Assembly (NCBI GenBank): GCA_017435565.1
Contig: JAFSEU010000023.1
Location: 1-64,000, forward strand
Source: Oscillospiraceae bacterium
Lineage (GTDB): Bacteria > Bacillota > Clostridia > Oscillospirales > Ruminococcaceae
Length of the DNA: 64,000 nucleotides
Direction of reading: 5' to 3'
A program made the translations under genes and the position numbers. Below, one piece after another: positions 24,218 through 33,482 of the stretch. Every line of letters begins with the position of its first letter. The first letter of the stretch is position 1. The notes beneath the pieces were generated by a model. The model was not told the DNA's origin, searched no databases, and was given only the letters and a program-made list of their open reading frames with translations.

Positions 24218-24451
24218 TCACCTCTGAATGCTCACAGGCTCAATGCCGCTTCTTCTCAGTGCGCTATAGGCATTTTCAACGTCGCCCCTTACCGAAACGC
24301 CGTAAACACATCCGTTGCCGGTATTCGCCAGCTTCACAATAGAGCTGTCAAAGCCGTTAGCTTTTAAAATGCTGTTTGCTTTGTATGCCATTGTCGGCGA
24401 GGACATACCAAAGGTTGTCGCAGTGTTCATATATCTGTAATTTTCTGTCAT
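24218..24451 (-). CDS. DUF3343 protein, putative S/Se carrier
   Basis: 77 residues from the ATG at 24451 (GGGAGG about 12 bases upstream); an ATG seven codons later is also possible. It has the DUF3343 pattern: a short alpha/beta protein with 'AYKANSILKANGFDSSIVKL', a Cys in NGCVYGVSV, and a C-terminal 'ALRRSGIEP'. The family is a presumed sulfur or selenium carrier by genomic association only. It abuts the desulfurase gene and probably accepts or relays its product. Confidence 0.75.
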   Translation of the reverse strand: MTENYRYMNTATTFGMSSPTMAYKANSILKANGFDSSIVKLANTGNGCVYGVSVRGDVENAYSALRRSGIEPVSIQR

Positions 24452-24561
24452 AGTGCAGAAAAACCTCCCTTCATTAAAATGCATGGAATGAAACGGTTTT
24501 TGAAAAACAGTTTCCCATAGCATTTTATGCGGGAGGAAAGAAATTTGTCAATAATAGTTGT

Positions 24562-25041
24562 TTACAGTCGATTCTCAAGCAGGCAGACTGAATGTGCCGC
24601 AATGCCTTCGCATTTGCCCGTAAAGCCTAATCCCTCTTCGGTAGTTGCCTTGACGCTGACAAGTTCTTTTTCAATTTTTAAAGCGTCTGCGATATTTTGG
24701 CGCATATTATCGATATGAGGTGCCATTTTAGGCTTCTGTGCAAGAATGGTCGAGTCGATGTTGCAGATTTTGTAGCCTTTTTCATATATAAGCTCGCCAA
24801 CAAGCTCAAGCAGCTTTATGCTGTCAGCACCTTTATATTTTTCATCAGTATCGGGGAAATGCTTGCCGATATCTCCCAAAGCAAGTGCGCCCAGAAGCGA
24901 ATCCATAATTGCGTGTGTTAAAACATCCGCATCGGAGTGACCTATCAGCCCCAGTTCATACGGAATATCAACGCCGCCGATTATCAGTCTGCGGTTTTCG
25001 CCGATTTTGTGCACATCATATCCGTGACCTATTCTGAACAT
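24562..25041 (-). CDS. ispF: 2-C-methyl-D-erythritol 2,4-cyclodiphosphate synthase
   Basis: 159 residues, the usual IspF length. It performs the fifth step of the methylerythritol phosphate isoprenoid pathway. Motifs are [13 protein letters not shown] with the metal ligands Asp and His, [22 protein letters not shown], and the C-terminal [12 protein letters not shown]. ispD, the third enzyme of the pathway, lies two genes upstream in the same direction, separated by a small membrane protein gene. Confidence 0.97.
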   Translation of the reverse strand: MFRIGHGYDVHKIGENRRLIIGGVDIPYELGLIGHSDADVLTHAIMDSLLGALALGDIGKHFPDTDEKYKGADSIKLLELVGELIYEKGYKICNIDSTILAQKPKMAPHIDNMRQNIADALKIEKELVSVKATTEEGLGFTGKCEGIAAHSVCLLENRL

Positions 25042-25082
25042 TTACTCTTCCTCCTTTATTGCGGTTACAGTAAGTATATGTA

Positions 25083-25325
25083 TTATTTCATGCCGCCGCT
25101 TTCGGCAAATTTTGCCAATCCCACAACCATGCACCAATATAATATCTGACTGATAATACCTGTTACAAGATATATTATCCGTAATGATAAAAGCTCAGGC
25201 CTCCTGCCTTCTTTCTTTGCTTTGCGAATGCGTGCTCTGGCGGAAAGACAGTAAAATCCGTACCATATTGCTGCGCCTGCAAGAGAATAAAGCACGGTAT
25301 ACAACCAGGCGCTTATGTTGGTCAT
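25083..25325 (-). CDS. Small membrane protein between ispD and ispF
   Basis: 80 residues from the ATG at 25325 (GGGAG eight bases upstream). Two membrane segments (about 5-25 and 48-70) flank a strongly basic cytoplasmic-looking loop (ARARIRKAKKEGRRPE). I do not recognise a family. It lies 17 bases after ispD and 41 before ispF, so it is probably cotranscribed. Confidence 0.65.
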   Translation of the reverse strand: MTNISAWLYTVLYSLAGAAIWYGFYCLSARARIRKAKKEGRRPELLSLRIIYLVTGIISQILYWCMVVGLAKFAESGGMK

Positions 25326-25342
25326 AACAATTCTCCCATAAA

Positions 25343-26020
25343 TCAATAGCCGAGCATAACCTGCGCAATTTTGATATCTTCGGGCGTTGTGATTTTTATG
25401 TTTTCATAATCGCCTAAGGTCATATAAACCTTTGTGCCGATTGCTTCAACAAGCTGACAGTCATCGGTAAAATCCAGATTATGCTCAAGTGCAAAATCAA
25501 CGCCTTCAAAATAAACCCTTTTTGAAAAAACCTGAGGTGTCTGGGTTATGAAAAGAGAGCTTCTCGGCGGAGTGTCCTTCACAAAGCCGCCGTCGCACAC
25601 TTTTATTGTATCCTTTACGGGAACGCCGAGTACCGCCGCACCGAAAACCCTTGCATCCTTAATGGTATTTTCAATATGCTCAGGCTTTACAAGCGGGCGT
25701 GCACCGTCGTGAACGGCGATGAATTTTGCGCTTTTGTCAACGTGTTCAAGTGCGCTGAAAACGCTTTTCTGACGTGTTGACGAGCCTTCGCATATGGTTA
25801 CGGGCTTTGAAAGCTCAAGCTTATCGATAATAGCCTGAAGCTTTTGAATATTCTCGTTTGCTACGACAACTATTATCTGCAAAACGCTTTCACATTTTTC
25901 AAATGCCGATATGCTTGTTTCGATAACGGTTTTGTCGCCAATTGGCGCAAATTGTTTGTCAACACCGTTCATCCTTGTGGATTTTCCTGCGCTGACGATT
26001 ATGACTGCGGTATCGCTCAT
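25343..26020 (-). CDS. ispD: 2-C-methyl-D-erythritol 4-phosphate cytidylyltransferase
   Basis: 225 residues, standard IspD length. It transfers CMP to methylerythritol phosphate. Motifs are IIVSAGKSTRM (nucleotide-binding loop, with the usual Gly-rich start slightly changed), VAVHDGARP-type AVHDGARPLVKPE, VPVKDTIK and the C-terminal KITTPEDIKIA. It works in the same pathway as ispF nearby. TarI-type cytidylyltransferases are similar, but proximity to ispF supports IspD. Confidence 0.94.
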   Translation of the reverse strand: MSDTAVIIVSAGKSTRMNGVDKQFAPIGDKTVIETSISAFEKCESVLQIIVVVANENIQKLQAIIDKLELSKPVTICEGSSTRQKSVFSALEHVDKSAKFIAVHDGARPLVKPEHIENTIKDARVFGAAVLGVPVKDTIKVCDGGFVKDTPPRSSLFITQTPQVFSKRVYFEGVDFALEHNLDFTDDCQLVEAIGTKVYMTLGDYENIKITTPEDIKIAQVMLGY

Positions 26021-26045
26021 AAATATATCCTGCCTTTATAAAGAA

Positions 26046-28319
26046 TTACTGCGCCAAAACCTCAAACTCTTCGTCGCTTGTTTTAATGGTGATTTTCGAG
26101 ATTGCGTTTGAATCGATGATGACATTTGCGACCTTGTCTTCAACTTCCTTGCGCAAAATGCAGCGGATATCTCTCGCACCGCTTTTGGTCATTCCGAATG
26201 CCTTTTTAGCGATAAGTTTTAAAACTTCATCGGTATATTCAAGCTCAATTTTCTTTTCGCTTAAAGGCTCGCGCATTTCTTCAAGCATAAGCTTTGCAAT
26301 TCTTTCGTAATCTTCAATATCAAGCGGACGGAACACAACAATTTCGTCAACTCTGCCTAAAAATTCGGGACGCAGAAAATCACTCAAAGCCTTCAAAGCT
26401 TTTTCTTTTGAAATATCGCCTGCGGTTTTTGCAAAGCCGAGTCCTGTTGATTTGTCCGATGAACCTGCGTTTGAAGTCATAACGATAACCGTGTTTTCAA
26501 AGCTCACAGTACGTCCCTGCGCATCATTGATTTTGCCCTCATCAAGAATCTGCAAAAGGATATTCATAACATCGGGGTGTGCCTTTTCAATTTCATCAAA
26601 AAGAATTACCGAATACGGCTTGCGTCTTACCTTTTCTGTCAGCTGACCTGCCTCGTCATATCCGACATATCCGGGGGGCGAGCCGATAATTCTTGAAACA
26701 GCGTGCTTTTCCATAAATTCCGACATATCAAGCCTGATAAGCGGGTCGGCGGTATCAAAAAGCTCCTGAGAAAGAACCTTTACAAGCTCAGTTTTGCCCA
26801 CGCCTGTCGGTCCGACAAAGATGAAGGATGCAGGTCTTTTGCGTTTTGAAAGGCGCACTCTGGTGCGTTTTACAGCTTTTGCCACAAGCTCGACAGCTTC
26901 GTCCTGACCGATAATCTTTTCGCTGATTCTTTCGCCGATATTTGATATCTTGACAAATTCGGTCTGTTCGATTTTCTTGGCGGGAATACCCGTCCACAGC
27001 TCGATTACCTTTGCAATATCGTTTTCGGTAACGCAGATGTCGGAAACGACATTTTCAAGCCTGTCAACAGTATCCTGCGATTTTAATATATCGGCCTTGA
27101 TTTTTGCAATCTGCTCATAATCGGGCGATTCCTGCTCTTCAAGCTCTTTGAGAGAAGCGTTGAATTTTTCTAAGTTTGCCTTTGCCTCGCTGTATTCGTC
27201 AAGCTCCTTGCTGCGGATTTCGGCGCAGGCGCAGCTTTCGTCAAGAAGATCGATAGCCTTGTCGGGCAAAAAGCGATCGTGAATATATCTTTCAGAGAGG
27301 ATAACACATTGTCTTATCATTTCGCCGCTGATTTTTACCCTGTGGAAATCCTCGTAATACTTACGGATTCCGAGCAGAACGTCGATTGTTTCGTCAATGG
27401 TAGGCTCATTTACGGGTACGGGCTGGAAACGTCTTTCCAGAGCGCCGTCCTTTTCAATATATTTTCTGTATTCATCAAATGTGGTTGCACCGATTACCTG
27501 AACCTCGCCTCGCGAAAGTGCGGGTTTTAAAATGTTTGCGGCGTTCATACTGCCTTCAGAGTCGCCCGTTCCCACAAGACTGTGCACCTCGTCAATAAAC
27601 AGTATTATATCGCCCTCGCGCTTGACCTCATCGATAAGCCCCTTCACTCTGCTTTCAAACTGTCCTCGAAACTGCGTTCCCGCAACGAGCGCTGTCAAGT
27701 CAAGCAGCCACACCTTTTTACTGCGCAGATTGAACGGAACGCTGCCCGAAGCAATCTTCAGTGCAATGCCCTCGGCAATGGCGGTCTTGCCGACGCCGGG
27801 CTCACCGATAAGACAGGGGTTATTCTTTGTGCGCCTTGAGAGAATCTGAATCACTCTTGAAATTTCCTTGTCCCTGCCGATTATTGCGTCGAGCTTGCCG
27901 CTTTCTGCTTTTGCGCTCAGATTGGTGCAGTAGGATGATAGGAATTTAAGCCTTTTTTTCTCGGCCTTTTCTGTTTTTTTTGCGTTCTTTTCTTCACGCT
28001 TTGCGTCCGCTTCGCCTTGCTGCGAATTTCCGAAAATGTTCTGAATAAAGGGAGAAAATGTGCCTGCGCCGCCTGCTTCAAAGCTGTCGCCCTCGTCGTC
28101 ATTCATAGGGTCGTTTGAAAAAGCGCTTGCCATCTGGTCAGCAAATTGCTCAAGGTCATCATCGGAAATGCCGAGCTTTTGCATATATTCCGATATCTGC
28201 GGAACGTTAAGCTCCTTTGCGCAGACAAGACAAAGCCCTTCGTTTTTTTTGTTGTCGCCCTGCATAGTGGTTATGAAAACCGTTGCGGGGCGCTTTTTGC
28301 ATCTTGTACACATCATCAT
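26046..28319 (-). CDS. clpE: Clp ATPase with N-terminal zinc finger (ClpE type)
   Basis: 757 residues. The N-terminus is a four-cysteine zinc finger (Cys4, Cys7, Cys30, Cys33) instead of the Clp-N repeat domain, the layout of ClpE rather than ClpC. After a charged linker (about 70-130) come AAA1 with Walker A GEPGVGKT (172-179), a coiled-coil middle region (about 380-430) and AAA2 with GPTGVGKTE. The LGF tripeptide in STGLGFAK matches the ClpP-docking loop, so it probably feeds ClpP. Such unfoldases remove damaged proteins in stress. No CtsR-type operator was recognised upstream. The assignment to ClpE rather than a ClpC variant rests on the zinc finger. Confidence 0.87.
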   Translation of the reverse strand: MMMCTRCKKRPATVFITTMQGDNKKNEGLCLVCAKELNVPQISEYMQKLGISDDDLEQFADQMASAFSNDPMNDDEGDSFEAGGAGTFSPFIQNIFGNSQQGEADAKREEKNAKKTEKAEKKRLKFLSSYCTNLSAKAESGKLDAIIGRDKEISRVIQILSRRTKNNPCLIGEPGVGKTAIAEGIALKIASGSVPFNLRSKKVWLLDLTALVAGTQFRGQFESRVKGLIDEVKREGDIILFIDEVHSLVGTGDSEGSMNAANILKPALSRGEVQVIGATTFDEYRKYIEKDGALERRFQPVPVNEPTIDETIDVLLGIRKYYEDFHRVKISGEMIRQCVILSERYIHDRFLPDKAIDLLDESCACAEIRSKELDEYSEAKANLEKFNASLKELEEQESPDYEQIAKIKADILKSQDTVDRLENVVSDICVTENDIAKVIELWTGIPAKKIEQTEFVKISNIGERISEKIIGQDEAVELVAKAVKRTRVRLSKRKRPASFIFVGPTGVGKTELVKVLSQELFDTADPLIRLDMSEFMEKHAVSRIIGSPPGYVGYDEAGQLTEKVRRKPYSVILFDEIEKAHPDVMNILLQILDEGKINDAQGRTVSFENTVIVMTSNAGSSDKSTGLGFAKTAGDISKEKALKALSDFLRPEFLGRVDEIVVFRPLDIEDYERIAKLMLEEMREPLSEKKIELEYTDEVLKLIAKKAFGMTKSGARDIRCILRKEVEDKVANVIIDSNAISKITIKTSDEEFEVLAQ

Positions 28320-28410
28320 TTTGAAATCACCGTATCCTTTCCGATTTGTTTGTCGCCAAAGCGTCGTTTTCTTTTATATTGACGCTGCTTGTTCCGTTAA
28401 TGTTTATGCT

Positions 28411-29289
28411 CTACAGAATAATATATTTGAACAATTTTGTTTTTTCGATAGTGCTTTCGTTGAGAAAGATGAGATTTCCGTCACTCAGTGTTATAAGCGT
28501 GTCGGTGCCCATTCCGATAACTATTGAAATTATCAGTCCGAGCGACGCACCGATGATAAGTCCTGCGAATTTGTCCACCGCCTTGACAGGGGATGGAAGA
28601 ATCGCCTTGAGCAAAAATCCGGAAACAAAGTTTATTATTACTGATAATACAAGGAAAATAAGTATTATAACGGCAGTTTTGATTACTGCAACAACGACGG
28701 GCCTGATGTATGTTGTTTCAATAAATTCGGCTGCTGTCTGAGAATTTCCCGATACAACCGCATAGACTGTGTCTGCAAGAATTTCGTTGCTGCTTTTTGT
28801 TTCCTCGCGAAGCTTCTGCATGCAAAATGAGGGAAGCATTTCGTTGACCCTGTTTGAAAAGGTTGTTTCAAATGCGTCCTGCAAAAGCTTGTCCGTTTCT
28901 TGTTGTGATAGAGTCTGACCTGTGCCCGAGCATATCAGCGTATTAATACTTTCGCTGATGCTTTCGGGATTGCTGAGCGCCTTTGATACATCGTTGCTTG
29001 TTATCGAAACACCTTCATAATTTGACGCAAGAGCAAGTGAAATTTCGTCGGTCGCTTCGTATGAGGCTATTGCTTCGCCTGCTTTTGTGCGGATGCTTTC
29101 GGACAAGAGCGAATCATAAAGAGAGTCACTCAGCGGCGATGAAACCGCGACTGCAAACGCCATTGATACAACACAACCGAGCGTTGAGGCGAGCGTGCCC
29201 AAAAAGCCTTTTTTTGCGCCGCAATATGCGGATATAATGATTACTGACACAATCAATGCGTCAAGAAACCACCAGAATGAGCTTGCCAT
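28411..29289 (-). CDS. CvpA-like membrane protein
   Basis: 292 residues with about four membrane segments: two at the N-terminus (about 8-28 and 30-50) and two in the C-terminal third (about 190-220 and 240-262). The pattern 'FLDALIVSVIIISAYCGAKKGF' at the start and 'AVDKFAGLIIGASLGLIISI' late are typical of the CvpA/colicin V production family, whose role remains unclear. A long extracytoplasmic region (about 60-170) is inserted. It is followed by the DUF5711-like gene on the same strand with a five-base gap. Confidence 0.75.
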   Translation of the reverse strand: MASSFWWFLDALIVSVIIISAYCGAKKGFLGTLASTLGCVVSMAFAVAVSSPLSDSLYDSLLSESIRTKAGEAIASYEATDEISLALASNYEGVSITSNDVSKALSNPESISESINTLICSGTGQTLSQQETDKLLQDAFETTFSNRVNEMLPSFCMQKLREETKSSNEILADTVYAVVSGNSQTAAEFIETTYIRPVVVAVIKTAVIILIFLVLSVIINFVSGFLLKAILPSPVKAVDKFAGLIIGASLGLIISIVIGMGTDTLITLSDGNLIFLNESTIEKTKLFKYIIL

Positions 29290-29294
29290 AAAAC

Positions 29295-30488
29295 TTAACT
29301 ACCTTCCGATTGCTGACCTCCTGAAGAAATCAGCGAGTCAATTCTTTCTATTCTGTCATAAGTAAGCAGATATATATAATCGCCGTTGACAACTATATCT
29401 GAGCATTTGTCGGCGGTGCCGATGTTTTTTGAAAGTGTGCCGTCGAATTTATACGACACCAGAGCTCCGTCGGCTGCCGTGTATATTTCTCCGTCACAGT
29501 AATCTATTGCGCTGCAGCTTTGCGGAAGCGTGAGTGTAACGGGGGTTGTTTCACCCTGCTGCATAAGAATCAGATTTGAACAGCGCATATCCTTGTTTTC
29601 AAAAAGCAGGGCAACCTTTCCGCTTTCGTCGGTAAGAAACGCCGTCAAAGCATCGTCATATGAATACATTTTTTCAACATTATTCTGCGAATCGTAGAAT
29701 ACAGTCACGGTATCACCGACAATAGCATAGCCACCGTTTTCAAAAAATACGGTTTCGAGTGCAAGTGTTGCGCTTGAAACGCCGTAATCCGAATCAGAGT
29801 TTTGTGAATCCTGTGAAAAATCATAATAATCGATTGCGGTCATAAGAACGCCGCCCGATACATCGACATAGGTTGCATAACAGCCTTCGGATTCGCCTTT
29901 AAAGGTTATATCCGTGATTTTGTTTGTGCAGCCTCGTGTATAGATATTTTTACCCTTGTCGTCATACACGTAGAGCATACATACATACATATCACTTGTT
30001 GTCACGACAGCCGCATAGCCCTCGTTGCTGATTCTCGCAAGCAAAATGTTTTCGTCCATTGTCTTTTCGTAAATCTCATCGGTTTCGGAATCAACTCGGA
30101 ACTTTACTCCGCCGTTGTCATAGACAAGAATACGTTTTGATGAGGTTTCAAGCACAGGGGTGGTGTAGGCGTGCTGAAAATTTGCGGTAAGCTTTCCGTT
30201 TTTGGAATACACCTTGAAGCTTGTGTTTCCGAGCACGACGATTGAGTCGCCGCACCTTTCCATTTCATAGCGCACGCCTGTTGAAACAGAAATAGGGAAG
30301 CTCGCATCCGAATCGAGCACGTCCTCATATTTTGAACCGATACCTTCAAGCTTGTGGAACCACTTGTCCCTGTTTGCGTATATAAAAACAATTGCAAGCA
30401 CGACAAACAATGCGATAAGAAGCTGTTTTATCAGACGGTCACGTCTTTTTTGCCTTCTGATATCATTTATATCTGTGTTTTGTGCCAT
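29295..30488 (-). CDS. Membrane-anchored DUF5711-like beta-propeller protein
   Basis: 397 residues from the ATG at 30488 (AAAGG upstream). A basic cytoplasmic N-terminus is followed by one membrane helix (about 24-41), then a long extracytoplasmic domain of repeating beta-strand segments such as 'RILVYDNGGVKFRV' and 'GEIYTAADGALVSY', consistent with a propeller fold. This resembles the uncharacterised DUF5711 family common in clostridia; I am not certain of the family number. Its gene sits between truA and the CvpA-like gene. Confidence 0.7.
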   Translation of the reverse strand: MAQNTDINDIRRQKRRDRLIKQLLIALFVVLAIVFIYANRDKWFHKLEGIGSKYEDVLDSDASFPISVSTGVRYEMERCGDSIVVLGNTSFKVYSKNGKLTANFQHAYTTPVLETSSKRILVYDNGGVKFRVDSETDEIYEKTMDENILLARISNEGYAAVVTTSDMYVCMLYVYDDKGKNIYTRGCTNKITDITFKGESEGCYATYVDVSGGVLMTAIDYYDFSQDSQNSDSDYGVSSATLALETVFFENGGYAIVGDTVTVFYDSQNNVEKMYSYDDALTAFLTDESGKVALLFENKDMRCSNLILMQQGETTPVTLTLPQSCSAIDYCDGEIYTAADGALVSYKFDGTLSKNIGTADKCSDIVVNGDYIYLLTYDRIERIDSLISSGGQQSEGS

Positions 30489-30510
30489 TATTCTGCCTTT
30501 CGTAAGATTA

Positions 30511-31245
30511 TCAATAAAACACTTTGTTGAGGTACAGACCGTGAGCAAGTGCCGTTCTTCCCGAAGAACCTCTGTCTTTTGCTTCGATAATTGATGGGAT
30601 ATCATCGGGCGTAAGTCTTCCTTCGTTAATCCACAGCAGAGTTCCCACCATAATCCTTATCATATTATAAAGAAAACCGTCGCCGCAAATTGTCATTTTT
30701 ACGGCAGTATCGTTTTTTTCAATATCAAATTTATATATGGTGCGCACGGTATTTTCTTTTTCGCCGTTTTTAGAGCAAAAGCTCAGAAAATCATGCGTTC
30801 CGAGAAAGTGCTCCGCCCCTTTTTTCATAAGCTCAATGTCCATTGGCCTGCGATAATGCAGAGCCAGATCCCTTGTAAAAGGGTTTTTGCTTTCGCTGTT
30901 GTGAATAAGATAAATATATTCCTTTGCTTTTGTGTCGTACCTTGCGTGAAAATCAAGCGGCACGTCCTCGCATGAAATCAGCGAAATATCATCGGGCAGG
31001 CGGTCGTTTATTCCGCGCAGAAAGTTTCTGTGCCGAATCTGATTTTCAGTCTTCAGGTTAAAGCAGTATTCATTTGCGTGAACACCCTTATCCGTGCGTG
31101 AGCATCCGAAAATAGTCACTTTCTCGTTAAGAACACTGCCGACGGCTTCTTCAACCGTCTGCTGAACGGTTTTTATGCCGCTTTGCCGCTGAAAGCCGTG
31201 ATAATCGGTGCCCTTGAATGCCATTATTACTTTAAGATTGCGCAT
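30511..31245 (-). CDS. truA: tRNA pseudouridine(38-40) synthase TruA
   Basis: 244 residues from the ATG at 31245 with GAGGGAG upstream; the 74-residue longer frame runs backwards through the cyclophilin gene and is rejected. TruA converts uridines 38-40 in tRNA anticodon arms. The catalytic Asp52 lies in FGCSRTDKGVHA and the C-terminal FLYNMIRIMVGTLL motif is conserved. It overlaps the end of the cyclophilin gene by 14 bases. Confidence 0.96.
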   Translation of the reverse strand: MRNLKVIMAFKGTDYHGFQRQSGIKTVQQTVEEAVGSVLNEKVTIFGCSRTDKGVHANEYCFNLKTENQIRHRNFLRGINDRLPDDISLISCEDVPLDFHARYDTKAKEYIYLIHNSESKNPFTRDLALHYRRPMDIELMKKGAEHFLGTHDFLSFCSKNGEKENTVRTIYKFDIEKNDTAVKMTICGDGFLYNMIRIMVGTLLWINEGRLTPDDIPSIIEAKDRGSSGRTALAHGLYLNKVFY

Positions 31246-32002
31246 TTTCGGCTCCCTCTGCCTCTTCGGAAGAATATTCAGAAATCTCAATGCTTTCGAT
31301 GATAATATCTTCCTTCGGCTTGTCCTGAGAGGTTTGGGCCGCAAGAATTGCGTCGAGAACATCAAAGCCTTCATAGGTCTGCGCAAAAACAGTTGCGGTC
31401 TGGCTGTATGCCGGGATACCGCCCATCTGCTCAAATGCGTCAGCGATAAGCGTTTCGCCTTCGGCACCGAGAAGCGATTCTCTTGTTTCGCTGTCGATTG
31501 TTACGCTTGAGCACACAACAAAGCGGTTACCTGAAGCGGTCGTGCCGTCTTCGCAAAGTGTTCCCTGATATGTCAGCGAGAGAAATGCGCCCTTGAACGG
31601 CCACAGGTTTGCGTGAATTTCCGAATCAAAGCCCTTGTCGTTTTCATCGCTTCCCGTGCCATCGCGGTTTTCGGCACCTGCAACAAACTGTCTGCTTTTT
31701 GAAACGGAATATATATATGTTCCGTCGTAAAAGCCTTCGTTTGCAAGCTTTACGAAATTCTCGACTGTTTTGGGGGCGTATTCGGGATAGAGTACAGCTC
31801 TTATTTCACCCATTGAGGTGCTGATAATTGCAATCGGAGCACCGTCTTCAATTTCCTGACATTGAACCAGCTCAACATCGTCTATATCGATATATATTTT
31901 ATCCTCGTCGCCCATTACGGAAAGTATTCCGAACAAAATTGAAACAGCTGCCGTAATGCCCATAATAACGCCGAGAGTAGTGATAAGATATTTTCTGTTC
32001 AT
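31232..32002 (-). CDS. Membrane-anchored cyclophilin-type peptidyl-prolyl isomerase
   Basis: 256 residues. One N-terminal membrane helix (about 8-29) precedes a cyclophilin domain (about 57-240) with 'YPEYAPKTVENFVKLANEGFYDG', 'SEIHANLWPFKGAFLSL' and 'SGNRFVVC'. It would catalyse proline isomerisation on the outer face of the membrane, aiding folding of secreted proteins. Some active-site positions differ from classical cyclophilins (YSVSKSRQFVAGA in place of HRV..FM.QGG), so catalytic activity may be reduced. A soluble cyclophilin lies at 56871-57341. Confidence 0.85.
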   Translation of the reverse strand: MNRKYLITTLGVIMGITAAVSILFGILSVMGDEDKIYIDIDDVELVQCQEIEDGAPIAIISTSMGEIRAVLYPEYAPKTVENFVKLANEGFYDGTYIYSVSKSRQFVAGAENRDGTGSDENDKGFDSEIHANLWPFKGAFLSLTYQGTLCEDGTTASGNRFVVCSSVTIDSETRESLLGAEGETLIADAFEQMGGIPAYSQTATVFAQTYEGFDVLDAILAAQTSQDKPKEDIIIESIEISEYSSEEAEGAENAQS

Positions 32003-32008
32003 TATGTT

Positions 32009-33421
32009 TTAGTTTGCGGGCTTTATGATTGTACCCTGTCTTGTCTCCTCAATAATGTATCCTGCCTGTGTGATTTTATCACGCAGCTCGTCTGCCTTTG
32101 CAAAGTCTTTGTTTTTTCTGGCCTGAGCTCTTTCTTCAAGCAGTGCTGCAATTTCAGCAGGGATTTCAAATTCGTTCTTTCCGGATTTTGCCTTCTGAGC
32201 GTGGCTGATTAAATCAAGCGACAAAACTTTATCAAAATCAGCGATAAGAGCAAGCTTTGTGCCATCGTTTGTTTTTGCCTTGAGAACATCATAAACCGCT
32301 GTTATTGCAAGCGATGTGTTTATGTCATTATCAAGCGCTTCGGTAAATTTTGATTTAAGCTCGGCAAATGCAGCATTGTCAATATTTTTATCGTTAAAAT
32401 CAAGAGCGGCGATGCGTGCAACAAGCTTGTCGTAAGAAACAACCGCATTATCAAGATTTTCATAGCTGAAAACAAGCGATTTTCTGTAATGCGATAAAAG
32501 GCAGAAGAATCTGTATACAATAGGGTCATATCCCTTTGATTCGAGAAGTGATACTGTAAGGAATTCGCCCTTTGATTTGCTCATTTTTCCGCCGCTGGTG
32601 TTAAGGTGCAGAACATGGAACCAGTAGTTGCACCACTTGTGACCGATATAAGCCTCGGACTGTGCAATTTCGTTTGTGTGATGGGGGAATGCGTTGTCAA
32701 TACCGCCGCAGTGGATATCAAGATATTCGCCCAAGTGCTTCATGCTGATGCATGAGCATTCAATGTGCCATCCCGGATAGCCTATGCCCCAGGGGCTGTT
32801 CCATTTCAGTTCCTGGTCATCAAATTTTGATTTTGTAAACCAAAGAACAAAGTCTGCCTTGTTGCGCTTGTTTGTGTCCTCTTCAACGCCCTCGCGCACG
32901 CCAACGGCAAGGTCTTCTTCTTTAAAATCGTTGAAAACGTAGTACTGTTGCAGCTTTGAAGTATCAAAATAAACATTTCCGCCTGCAATATATGCAAAGC
33001 CCTTTTCAAGCAAGCCTTCAATAACCTTTATAAAGTCATCGATACAGCCGGTTGCGGGTTCGACAATTTCTGGCTTTTTGATGTTCAGCTTGCGGCAGTC
33101 TTCAAAAAAAGCGTCGGTGTAGAATTTTGCAATTTCAAGAACGGTTTTGTTTTCACGCTTTGCGCCTTTAAGCATTTTGTCATCGCCTGTGTCACCATCG
33201 CTTGTAAGATGTCCTACGTCGGTGATGTTCATTACACGGGTAACGTCAAGCCCCGAATAAACCATGTATTTTTCAAGAACATCCTCCATAATGTAGCTTC
33301 TTAAGTTTCCGATGTGCGCATAGTGATATACTGTAGGTCCGCAGGTGTACATGCTTACTTTACCTGCTTCTCTCGGGATGAATTCGTCCTTTTTTCTTGT
33401 CAGTGAATTATATAACTGCAT
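32009..33421 (-). CDS. cysS: Cysteinyl-tRNA synthetase
   Basis: 470 residues, typical for CysRS. The class I signatures are HIGN (36-39, in the 'VYHYAHIGNLRSY' line) and KMSKS (279-283). The zinc-binding Cys27 and the 'GWHIECSCISMKHLG' and 'HCGGIDNAFPHHTNEIAQSEA' blocks are present. It charges tRNA-Cys. It lies downstream of cysE and an unknown gene on the same strand, the cysE-cysS linkage common in Firmicutes. The last residues overlap nothing; a seven-base gap leads to the cyclophilin. Confidence 0.97.
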   Translation of the reverse strand: MQLYNSLTRKKDEFIPREAGKVSMYTCGPTVYHYAHIGNLRSYIMEDVLEKYMVYSGLDVTRVMNITDVGHLTSDGDTGDDKMLKGAKRENKTVLEIAKFYTDAFFEDCRKLNIKKPEIVEPATGCIDDFIKVIEGLLEKGFAYIAGGNVYFDTSKLQQYYVFNDFKEEDLAVGVREGVEEDTNKRNKADFVLWFTKSKFDDQELKWNSPWGIGYPGWHIECSCISMKHLGEYLDIHCGGIDNAFPHHTNEIAQSEAYIGHKWCNYWFHVLHLNTSGGKMSKSKGEFLTVSLLESKGYDPIVYRFFCLLSHYRKSLVFSYENLDNAVVSYDKLVARIAALDFNDKNIDNAAFAELKSKFTEALDNDINTSLAITAVYDVLKAKTNDGTKLALIADFDKVLSLDLISHAQKAKSGKNEFEIPAEIAALLEERAQARKNKDFAKADELRDKITQAGYIIEETRQGTIIKPAN

Positions 33422-33482
33422 ATTTATTTTCCTTTCTGTACTTATCTGTATTCATCGGTTAGGGCTAAAGCCGCTCCGAATG

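Noticed and set aside
31246-31467. 74-codon N-terminal extension of truA
   Set aside because: It overlaps the cyclophilin gene in another frame and adds a basic stretch unknown in TruA; the ATG at 31245 has a good ribosome site.
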